A stretch of DNA of 64,000 bases from CAYQVW01 sp964421245 (GTDB taxonomy: Bacteria > Margulisbacteria > WOR-1 > XYC2-FULL-46-14). The stretch lies in contig CAYQVW010000004.1 in assembly GCA_964421245.1 (NCBI GenBank), forward strand, positions 33,403 through 97,402. Reading direction: 5' to 3'. Positions 53,714 through 60,859 of this stretch are shown here, piece by piece. Each line of letters starts with the position of its first letter. Within the stretch, counting starts at the first letter, position 1. Position numbers and translations under genes: made by a program. A model generated the notes under the pieces. The model worked only from the letters and a program-made list of their open reading frames with translations. It had not been told where the DNA came from and made no database searches.

Positions 53714-54220
53714 ATGAACATATTAGACGCAATGCTCGAGAATTCGTTTAAAAAGCTAGAAGACGGATCAGAGGCCTTCTACCCTTGGGGAATATTTGGA
53801 AAAGGCAGAATAATCCCAAATCAGGAAGAAAAGAAAAAACTGCAAAACTATCTTAGATTCTTATATATTACCTCTTTCATCATTATGATTATTATGATTG
53901 CAACCAGAGCATATATTCCATTCATTCTACTCTCAGCAATAATAACAATTATCTGGCAGCTATCATTAAATAAACAAGTAAAAAACTATAAAATTTCTGA
54001 AATAAAAATAACCTATTCGGAAAACATGAAAAAGTCCTCAAAAAATTATCCTGCTGCCTTTAAATGGTTTGGACTTATTATGGGTATTTTCATGGCATTG
54101 TTGGGATTATTATTTTTAATTGTTATTCCTACCTTTCCAGAAGCTGCAATTGGAATATTTTTAATAATTGCCGGGGTATTCTGCATTTACTCATATGGAA
54201 AGATGCTTAAGGGCTCTTGA
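53714..54220 (+). CDS. Small unknown membrane protein
   Basis: 168 residues with four hydrophobic segments: two at about 49-82 (FLYITSFIIMIIMIATRAYI, then FILLSAIITIIWQL) and two at about 118-165 (FGLIMGIFMALLGLLFLIVI and IGIFLIIAGVFCIYSYG). The first 45 residues are cytosolic and Lys/Glu-rich. No family recognised. TATAAT (53700-53705) ends 8 nt before the ATG. Divergent from the HExxH gene. Confidence 0.75.
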   Translation: MNILDAMLENSFKKLEDGSEAFYPWGIFGKGRIIPNQEEKKKLQNYLRFLYITSFIIMIIMIATRAYIPFILLSAIITIIWQLSLNKQVKNYKISEIKITYSENMKKSSKNYPAAFKWFGLIMGIFMALLGLLFLIVIPTFPEAAIGIFLIIAGVFCIYSYGKMLKGS

Positions 54221-54243
54221 TTAAATTTCTTGGAAAGATATAG

Positions 54244-55062
54244 CTATCCCATTAACAATCTCTGAGCAATAGTCTGTTCAGTTCCATGAGATGAACGCAA
54301 TAGCATACTTCGGATTATAAGACTACTAACAATAGCATCGATGTGAGCAGTCTCTCTTCTTACCACTTCAAGTGCCTGATTAATCAGACAAAAGTCTATC
54401 CCTCTTACCAATACCCGATAAAGATCACTAGCATATTCATTAATGTTTGGGAGACTTGAACGCCCTAACAGATAAGACTTAGTCTCTTTTAGAAGAATAA
54501 AAAAACCAGTTAAGTCTTCTATAAACACTTTTCCATTTAAATAATCTCTGGAAATATCCTCCAATAATTGTAATTTAAGCCCTGCATTTAGGAAGTCAAA
54601 ATAATCTTTTCCCTCCTCCATATTTAAAAGAATAATATGAAATAGCTCCAATTGGCTTTCTGGAATTAACTGACGCCATAATTCAGAAGAAATACAAAAG
54701 TCATCTTCAAGGACTCCTGGCGCACAAAACAATTGATCAAATCCTACCGTATTTTCTTGAGCTACCTCCTTCCTTTCAAAATGTCTTGACTCTTCTATTT
54801 GTTTAGCATCTTCATTAATATCTTCTTTTCTCGCCCAAATCTTGACGGTAGCAGGATTATATGAATAATTATCTACCCACTGTAATGAAATTGAGTTTTG
54901 CCGTTCTGATCTCGTTACTGGATCAACTAAGGCTCTTCCACAAAGAAAATCAAGCGACTCCCTCTTAACTACTTCATCTCTCCAAGGACTGCCAGTACGA
55001 GATTTCTTGTCAGCCCAAATTCTTAATCGCCCTAATTGTTGTTTTGTAATTACGAGTCCCAT
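54244..55062 (-). CDS. Unknown 272-residue protein of the sigma-28-like regulon
   Basis: I do not recognise a family. The protein is soluble and helical, with a basic N-terminus (KQQLGRLRIWADKKSRTGSP) and an acidic middle (NEDAKQIEESRHFERKEVAQ). Leucine-rich helices follow (ELFHIILLNMEEGKDYFDFL, YLNGKVFIEDLTGFFILLKE). It is divergent from a protein-kinase operon and shares its promoter palindrome, so it may be a partner or substrate of those kinases. That link is inference from position only. Confidence 0.65.
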   Translation of the reverse strand: MGLVITKQQLGRLRIWADKKSRTGSPWRDEVVKRESLDFLCGRALVDPVTRSERQNSISLQWVDNYSYNPATVKIWARKEDINEDAKQIEESRHFERKEVAQENTVGFDQLFCAPGVLEDDFCISSELWRQLIPESQLELFHIILLNMEEGKDYFDFLNAGLKLQLLEDISRDYLNGKVFIEDLTGFFILLKETKSYLLGRSSLPNINEYASDLYRVLVRGIDFCLINQALEVVRRETAHIDAIVSSLIIRSMLLRSSHGTEQTIAQRLLMG

Positions 55063-55068
55063 ATACTA

Positions 55069-55114
55069 TTATCGATAATTTTAATATGAAATTTCATTAA
55101 TTTTATCACGATAA
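55069..55114. promoter_or_regulatory. Back-to-back sigma-28-like promoters sharing one palindromic -35 element
   Basis: The palindrome TGAAATTTCA (55087-55096) serves both directions. Rightward: TGAAATTT (55087-55094), 14 nt, CGATAA (55109-55114), then ATG at 55122 after 7 nt. Leftward: TGAAATTT (55096-55089), 14 nt, CGATAA (55074-55069), then ATG at 55062 after 6 nt. Only one polymerase could occupy the shared element at a time. Confidence 0.8.
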
Positions 55115-55121
55115 AAAATGC

Positions 55122-56012
55122 ATGAGAATGCACTTTCATCCATCAACACCAAAGGGATTTTGGGTTTATGCCGATACATTAAGAGCCGCCTTAAAAAACG
55201 GAGAAGAGGTTGGATCGGGAAGTTATGGGAAAATCATTCCCGTAGAATCAAGATCAGGAACAATCGTTGCAGCCAAAATACCAATAGATGATAAAGGAAA
55301 ACCTCAGGTAAAGAGAGAAGGAAGAGTTCTTTATCCTCTCTCATCCCATCCTAATGTTGTAGAACACTATGCACATGGAGAAATCGACGGAAACCCATTT
55401 ATAATACTTGAACTACTCAAGAAAGGGGTTGACTTAGAACAGATCTACGAAGGGATAGGGCCAATAGGTTTACCATACTTTCTTCCAACTCTCGAAGACA
55501 TTACTCGAGGCATTCTACATCTTCATGCGCAAAACATAGTTCACAGAGATATTAAACCAAGCTCAATTTTTGTTTTTGATGATCACAGTACAAAAATTTT
55601 AGACTTTGGAATTGCATGTCAAGAAGGAATAAAAATGAGGAGAGAAGAAGAGGCAGACAACCTTGTCTTTTATACTCCAGCCTATGCTTCTCCAAGCATT
55701 TTACTTGGTAATCCACCAACTGCACAAGATGATTTATATTCACTGGGCCTTCTTTCTCTTGATATCCTAACCGGAAAAACAGCTATTGACGAGATAAGAC
55801 AAGCATATGGTTATTCTGAGGACTCAGACGGGTATCTAACTTGCCACGATCATTTAGAAGAATATGTCCTAAATTGTGGACTAGGAATCCTAGGAATAGC
55901 CCTAGTTTTAAAACTAACCACCGGTTATGAAAATGAGGGCGACTTCTTCCCAACTGCCTTCCACTTATTAAAATTTCTTGAAGGGATAAGGACTGGGGAA
56001 ATATTTATATGA
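55122..56012 (+). CDS. Eukaryotic-like Ser/Thr protein kinase
   Basis: 296 residues with a complete catalytic core: Gly-loop VGSGSYGKI (about residue 28), VAAKIPI (Lys), the alpha-C Glu in KREGRVLYPL, catalytic HRDIKPSSI (about 141), DFGIA, activation end YASPS in place of APE, and DDLYSLGLLSLDILTG. No membrane helix or PASTA region, so it is a cytosolic kinase. It overlaps the next kinase gene by 4 nt (ATGA) and is expressed from the divergent sigma-28-like promoter. Confidence 0.9.
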   Translation: MRMHFHPSTPKGFWVYADTLRAALKNGEEVGSGSYGKIIPVESRSGTIVAAKIPIDDKGKPQVKREGRVLYPLSSHPNVVEHYAHGEIDGNPFIILELLKKGVDLEQIYEGIGPIGLPYFLPTLEDITRGILHLHAQNIVHRDIKPSSIFVFDDHSTKILDFGIACQEGIKMRREEEADNLVFYTPAYASPSILLGNPPTAQDDLYSLGLLSLDILTGKTAIDEIRQAYGYSEDSDGYLTCHDHLEEYVLNCGLGILGIALVLKLTTGYENEGDFFPTAFHLLKFLEGIRTGEIFI

Positions 56013-56866
56013 GCAGACTTTCAAGAACTCAACATAGGACGCTGCGTGTTTGGCCAGCCAACTTGGCAGCCTACGCAGCAACACCAAACCCAAACGCAGA
56101 GAGCACAACCGCTACTATTTCTCCTATGACTGTCTTCCCAAAAAGGAGACTTATACTAAAGAGATCACTTGAACCAGATTTTGATCACGCGATTGTGAGA
56201 GAACGCAGAGTATTATCAGCAATTCCTCGACACCAAAACATCATTGAGCTACACGGATCCGGAAACTATATGGGCCGACCCTATCTGTTATTGGAAGACC
56301 TTGGCAAAGAAACCGTACAAGACAAGCTCGATAGTGGATTAACCTTTTCTGCCCAAGAAACCTGGCCCGTCATAAAAGAAGTAGCACGAGCCCTGGCACA
56401 TATTCATAAACATGGACACGTACACAGAGATGTCAAACCCGAACATATTTCCCTAAAAGAAGGCAGAGTTGGGCTTTTCGACTTCGGAATAACTGTAATA
56501 GAAGGACAGATAACAAAAAGAGAAAAAGATAAAGGAAGCCTTTTCTGCACCCCCCAATATGGACATCCCGAGGCCTTGGAGGGAAGACCCCCTGCAAAAC
56601 ATTTCGACACCTATTCTCTTGGGTTACTTGCCTTTGAAATGCGAACTGGTCAATGTTTACTTTCTGAAATTGTTAAGAAAATCTGTCAAAAAAACTTATA
56701 TGCGCTACTAGGCCCTGTAATAGTTTATCGTGCTGCGAGCAAACATATAAAAAACTGGGTTGAGGGCGAACAAAATATTGCTCCTTATGAAAAAGAGCTA
56801 ATATTAAGAATGACCCTCGGCAATAATCGCTTTACAGATTGCGATCAAATTGTCAGTGCGCTATAG
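56009..56866 (+). CDS. Protein kinase-like protein with a degenerate N-lobe
   Basis: The 285-residue second gene of the kinase operon starts with ATGA overlap. The first 45 residues are Pro/Ala-rich (LAAYAATPNPNAESTTATIS) and no glycine-rich loop is visible. A Lys (RRLILKRSL) and Glu (RERRVLSAI) are present. The C-lobe is well kept: HRDVKPEHIS, DFGITV, YGHPEALEG and DTYSLGLLAFEM. It could be an atypical active kinase or a pseudokinase partner of its neighbour. Its stop overlaps convergent hisS by 14 nt. Confidence 0.85.
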   Translation: MSRLSRTQHRTLRVWPANLAAYAATPNPNAESTTATISPMTVFPKRRLILKRSLEPDFDHAIVRERRVLSAIPRHQNIIELHGSGNYMGRPYLLLEDLGKETVQDKLDSGLTFSAQETWPVIKEVARALAHIHKHGHVHRDVKPEHISLKEGRVGLFDFGITVIEGQITKREKDKGSLFCTPQYGHPEALEGRPPAKHFDTYSLGLLAFEMRTGQCLLSEIVKKICQKNLYALLGPVIVYRAASKHIKNWVEGEQNIAPYEKELILRMTLGNNRFTDCDQIVSAL

Positions 56867-58106
56867 TTTTTAGCACTTCCTCAAAGGAAAGTTCTTCTTG
56901 AGATGCAGACTGCATATCTCGCAGAACAACTATATTTTTCTTTAACTCTTCTTCTCCAATAATCAAAACGTACTTTGCACTAATATTGTTGGCTTTCTTT
57001 AATTGTCCCTTAAGTTTTCGTCCAGCATAATCCATGTCAGCAGAAATTCCAGCTTTGCGAGCTTTGTAAAGGTATTCTATTGCCTTGTTCTTTGCTTCCT
57101 CACCAAGTGGTGCGATATATAAGGTTATAGGTGATAGGTTATAGGTTTTAGTATTAGAAGTTTTTAATATTTCAACAAGTCTTTCAATCCCAATCGCAAA
57201 TCCAACTGCTGGAATATCTTGCCCACCAAAATCTTTCACTAAATTATTGTAGCGCCCTCCCCCACAAACTGCATTTTGGGCTCCAAGTGAACTAGAAATT
57301 ATTTCATAAGTTGTTTTTGTATAATAATCTAGTCCTCGAACTAATCTTTTGTTGATTTTGTAGTTTACAGATAGGGTGTCGAGAATAGATTTTAATTTTT
57401 CAAAGTGATCTTTGCATTCTGGGCAAAGAGAATCAGTAGTTGATGGTGCATCTTCAATAATCTTTTGGCATTTTGGCTTCTTACAATCTAATACTCGCAA
57501 GGTATTATGTTGATAGCGTTTATGACAATCTTCACACATCTTAACAACACTACCTTTTAGATAGTGTTTTAGATTTTTAATATAATCTGGACGGCATTTT
57601 TTACAACCAACCGAGTTTAAATCAACTTCCAGGTCATTTAATCCTAAATCTTTGAAGATCGAAACAGCTAAAAGAATGGTTTCCGCGTCGAGTGCCGGAT
57701 CATCTGACCCAAAAGCCTCTATTCCAACTTGGTGGAATTGACGATAGCGACCAGCTTGCGGTCTTTCATAACGAAACATCGGTCCAAAGTAGTAAAGTTT
57801 GGTAATTATGTCTTTCGAAATCAGATTATGCTGAAGACAAGAGCGAACAATCGGAGCGGTCCCCTCTGGACGAAGGACCACATTGCGTTTTCCTTTATCT
57901 AGGAAAGAGTACATCTCTTTTGAGACAATGTCAGTTGATTGGCCAACTGCACGAGCAAAGAGCTCGGTCATTTCTAATAGAGGGGTGCGAATTTCATGAT
58001 AACCGTAGCGCTCAAAATTTTGAGCGGCTACTTTTTCAATAATCTGCCACAAAGGAGCCTCTTCCGGTAGGATATCTTTCATTCCTCGAAGTGTCTGATA
58101 TTTCAT
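56853..58106 (-). CDS. hisS: Histidyl-tRNA synthetase
   Basis: 417 residues from the ATG at 58106 (MKYQTLRGMKDILPEEAPLW). About 70 upstream codons are not part of the family and lie over a kinase promoter. Motif 2 region RYERPQAGRYRQFHQVGIEA, LVRGLDYYTKTTYEI and GGGRYNNLV are present. An in-frame word repeat (57122-57170) codes KTSNTKTYNLSPITLYIAP before the anticodon-binding domain. TATAAT lies 9 nt upstream of the ATG. Confidence 0.96.
   Translation of the reverse strand: MKYQTLRGMKDILPEEAPLWQIIEKVAAQNFERYGYHEIRTPLLEMTELFARAVGQSTDIVSKEMYSFLDKGKRNVVLRPEGTAPIVRSCLQHNLISKDIITKLYYFGPMFRYERPQAGRYRQFHQVGIEAFGSDDPALDAETILLAVSIFKDLGLNDLEVDLNSVGCKKCRPDYIKNLKHYLKGSVVKMCEDCHKRYQHNTLRVLDCKKPKCQKIIEDAPSTTDSLCPECKDHFEKLKSILDTLSVNYKINKRLVRGLDYYTKTTYEIISSSLGAQNAVCGGGRYNNLVKDFGGQDIPAVGFAIGIERLVEILKTSNTKTYNLSPITLYIAPLGEEAKNKAIEYLYKARKAGISADMDYAGRKLKGQLKKANNISAKYVLIIGEEELKKNIVVLRDMQSASQEELSFEEVLKTIAH
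57122..57170. repeat. GATAGGTTATAGG word repeat inside hisS
   Basis: AGGTTATAGGTGATAGGTTA with TAGGTTTTAGTATTAGAAG matches the words at 8505-8539. It is translated in frame in the linker before the HisS C-terminal domain. Confidence 0.6.
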
Positions 58107-58130
58107 ATCAAGTGGATTATAACATATAAG

Positions 58131-58158
58131 TGAAATTTTTTGATCATTTGTGCGATAA
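58131..58158 (+). promoter_or_regulatory. Sigma-28-like promoter, site 7
   Basis: TGAAATTT (58131-58138), 14 nt, CGATAA (58153-58158). It ends 7 nt before the ATG at 58166. It decides the gene start: an upstream GTG at 58130 would translate the promoter itself. Confidence 0.8.
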
Positions 58159-58165
58159 ATATGCA

Positions 58166-59038
58166 ATGGGACACATACAATTAACTTCCGGAAGCAGATT
58201 TGCAAATGACCGATACATAATTCAAAAACCACTTCATCAATTATCAGATGAGGGGCAGAGAATAAGAACAACTGTCTATCAAGCCCACGATTCAGAATTA
58301 TCTCAAGACGTTGCACTTAAAATTGGGGAAAGAAATATAAAAACATATAAACAATTACAAATGGAAGCAATTGTATCAAAAAAACTTTATCCCCACCCCG
58401 CTTCTCCAATAATTTATGATCATCAAACCTTGGAAGAATATCATTTCTTATCCATGCAATTAATAGAAGGAAAAACTCTTGAAGATATAATATATGCCAG
58501 AAGCCATATTCCCCTCAATAGAATAATAGACATAACTTTAACTATCTGTTGTGTATTATATAATCTACATCGAATCGGTTTAATTCACAGGGATCTCAAG
58601 CCTGGGAATATTTTATTCGGCGATCATACCTACCTCCTTGATTTTGGAATTGTCGCTTCACCAAAAAATACTGGAGGTAGAACCGTAGGAACACCAGGCT
58701 ATATGTCATCAGAACAGGCAAGAGGATCCTCTCTAGACTATCAAAGTGATATTTGTTCACTTGGAATTGTGCTTTATGAAATGCTAACCGGGGAAAACCC
58801 AATGTGGGACTCAAATACTACTAGCACGATATGCAATCACATATTCGTCTCATTTCCAAAATTGCCAATCAATTGTTTGTTTGAACGTTTTTTTCTTCCT
58901 AAAAACCCACAAACGGAATACATTCATGAAATACTAGAATTAATCATAAGAAGGATGACTAGAAGAGATAGAACAAACAGATATCCAACCATTCTTGAAG
59001 TAATTCATGAGCTTAGTAGATTAAAAACGTTTCTTTGA
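58166..59038 (+). CDS. Eukaryotic-like Ser/Thr protein kinase
   Basis: 290 residues from the ATG at 58166 (MGHIQLTSGSRFANDRYIIQ). Kinase motifs: VALKIGERN (Lys), the Glu in QMEAIVSKKL, HRDLKPGNILF (catalytic loop), LLDFGIV, GTPGYMSSEQARG and SDICSLGIVLYEMLTGE. The Gly-loop is weak (PLHQLSDEGQRIRTTVYQAH). Soluble, no sensor domain. It is the closest of the three kinases to the bacterial PknB type. Divergent from hisS, monocistronic. Confidence 0.9.
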   Translation: MGHIQLTSGSRFANDRYIIQKPLHQLSDEGQRIRTTVYQAHDSELSQDVALKIGERNIKTYKQLQMEAIVSKKLYPHPASPIIYDHQTLEEYHFLSMQLIEGKTLEDIIYARSHIPLNRIIDITLTICCVLYNLHRIGLIHRDLKPGNILFGDHTYLLDFGIVASPKNTGGRTVGTPGYMSSEQARGSSLDYQSDICSLGIVLYEMLTGENPMWDSNTTSTICNHIFVSFPKLPINCLFERFFLPKNPQTEYIHEILELIIRRMTRRDRTNRYPTILEVIHELSRLKTFL

Positions 59039-59059
59039 TATTAGAAACAGCAAGGGGAT

Positions 59060-59419
59060 TTATTTGATATCCAAACTAAAGGGTGGAACATCAGCAACTT
59101 TTTCAAAAACCACACTACCATCTGGAGATCTTAAAGTTATAAATCCATTTCTTTCAAATAGCCCTTGTAAAACCTCATTTTTATCAGCCTCATTGCCCGG
59201 AACACAAAGACCACCAAGTTTTAACATATAATTAATTTGCCAGAAAAAAACTTCTTCAAAAGAACTAACCTCATCACATTCAAGAACTCGAGTAGAAGTT
59301 ACCACATCAAAACTTCCTTGGTCGTTTTTCAAGCTTGAAAGTAATACTGTCTGAATTAATAAGTGATAGTTTAGATCAAAATCTAGCAAGACTAAAACAT
59401 AGCGATGCAACACTATCAT
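59060..59419 (-). CDS. Methyltransferase-like fragment, possibly degraded
   Basis: 119 residues. The middle resembles the second half of a class I methyltransferase: FDVVTSTRVLECDEVSSFEE (motif IV region), FFWQINYMLKLGGLCVPGNE (motif V/VI-like 'LKPGG') and LFERNGFITLRS. The SAM-binding motif I is missing; the start (MIVLHRYVLVLLDFDLNYHL) may retain only the acidic strand. No promoter motif or Shine-Dalgarno is seen, and a stop lies just upstream in frame. Either a truncated gene or a remnant. Confidence 0.45.
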   Translation of the reverse strand: MIVLHRYVLVLLDFDLNYHLLIQTVLLSSLKNDQGSFDVVTSTRVLECDEVSSFEEVFFWQINYMLKLGGLCVPGNEADKNEVLQGLFERNGFITLRSPDGSVVFEKVADVPPFSLDIK

Positions 59420-59506
59420 TTCATTTTGTGGCCAGTGCTACATTAGGTATTGATAGAATAACTCTGAGCGAACAGCTCCCAGGAGTAGCTTCTGTTTTCG
59501 GTGAGA

Positions 59507-60853
59507 TTAGATAAGAGCTTCGGCAATATTTGAAACGGCAATAATTTCGATTTTTGACTTCTTAATCTGCGAGGAATTCCCTTTTGGAATAATAATTTTC
59601 TTAAAACCAAGTTTTTCCGCTTCTTGAATTCGAGCTTCGATCTGTGAAACTGCTCGAACCTCGGAAGTTAGGCCAACCTCTCCAATTAATAAAGTATCTG
59701 GTGAAACAACTTTTTTCTTATAAGACGAAGCAATGGCAGCGGCAACCGCCAAATCAGCTGCTGGTTCAGTAATTTTAACTCCACCAGCCACATTAATAAA
59801 TATATCCTGCGAAGACAACTTCATATTAAGACGATTTTCTAAAATAGCTGCAATCATAGAAACTCGATTATAGTCTAATCCAACAGTTGTGCGTCTCGGA
59901 ACTACCATCTTTGTAAAAGAGACTAACGCCTGAATTTCGAGCAGCAATGGTCGGCTTCCTTCTATAATAGAAGTAACGACTGAGCCTGGAGCATCCTTTG
60001 GACGTTCAGACAAAAAGACTTCTGATGGGTTAGCTACTGGAACCAGCCCCTCTTTTTTCATTTCAAAAATCCCAACTTCATGAACGGAACCGAAACGATT
60101 TTTAACTCCTCGAAGAAGTCGGTATTGACGATGTCGCTCTCCTTCAAAATATAAAACCGTATCAACCATGTGCTCCAAGATTCTAGGACCGGCCAGATTT
60201 CCTTCTTTGGTAACATGACCGACTAAGAAAGTAGCTATATGTGTTGTTTTCGCTAATGACACTAAGTAGGCACCAGAATCCCTAATTTGAGAAACCGATC
60301 CAGCAGCTGAGGCTACATCTTCTCGATAAATAGTTTGGATAGAGTCTATTATTAAAAGTTTAGGTTTTATCTCTTCAATCGCTTTTTCTATCGCAAAAAG
60401 ATTAGTCTCTGGTAAAAATTTAACGTTTTTAGAAAGTGCCCCTAATCTCTCCGCCCGCATGCGCACCTGTTTAGCAGATTCTTCTCCAGAAACATAAAGA
60501 ACTGTCCCTTTTATTAAATTAGCAAGCTGAAGCATCAAGGTAGATTTCCCAATCCCTGGATCTCCACCTACCAAAACAACCGATCCTGGAACTATTCCCC
60601 CACCAAGAACCCTATCTAGTTCATCAAGTGTTGTTTGTATTCTTTGCTCTGAATTATATTCTATATCTTTTATATTTATTGGTTTTGTTTGGAATTTGGA
60701 ACTTGGAACTTGTAATTTGTTTGCATCTTGTCTCTTGGTTATTAATGTTTCCTCAACGAGGGTGCTCCACTCCCCACACGATCCACATTGTCCAGCCCAT
60801 CGAGGATAGTCCTGTCCGCAGCTTTTACATACAAATTTAGTTTGGGTCTTCAC
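59507..60853 (-). CDS. radA: DNA repair protein RadA
   Basis: 448 residues: zinc finger CKSCGQDYPRWAGQCGSC, RecA-like core with GGDPGIGKSTLMLQLA, the family-specific KNRFGSVHEVGIFEM, and a C-terminal Lon-like domain (INVAGGVKITEPAADLAVAA). It drives branch migration in recombination. A word repeat (60688-60719; codes KLQVPSSKFQTK) lies between the zinc finger and core. Starts 6 nt after the clpC stop; clpC-radA is a common order. Confidence 0.96.
   Translation of the reverse strand: MKTQTKFVCKSCGQDYPRWAGQCGSCGEWSTLVEETLITKRQDANKLQVPSSKFQTKPINIKDIEYNSEQRIQTTLDELDRVLGGGIVPGSVVLVGGDPGIGKSTLMLQLANLIKGTVLYVSGEESAKQVRMRAERLGALSKNVKFLPETNLFAIEKAIEEIKPKLLIIDSIQTIYREDVASAAGSVSQIRDSGAYLVSLAKTTHIATFLVGHVTKEGNLAGPRILEHMVDTVLYFEGERHRQYRLLRGVKNRFGSVHEVGIFEMKKEGLVPVANPSEVFLSERPKDAPGSVVTSIIEGSRPLLLEIQALVSFTKMVVPRRTTVGLDYNRVSMIAAILENRLNMKLSSQDIFINVAGGVKITEPAADLAVAAAIASSYKKKVVSPDTLLIGEVGLTSEVRAVSQIEARIQEAEKLGFKKIIIPKGNSSQIKKSKIEIIAVSNIAEALI
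60688..60719. repeat. GGAATTTGGAACTTGG word repeat inside radA
   Basis: TTTGGAATTTGGAACTTGG followed by AACTTGTAATTTG are near-tandem 8-nt words, translated in frame in a linker. Confidence 0.5.
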
Positions 60854-60859
60854 AGAGGG

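Noticed and set aside
58130..58165. GTG at 58130 as the kinase start
   Set aside because: It would translate the promoter boxes; the ATG at 58166 fits the conserved 6-7 nt spacing.
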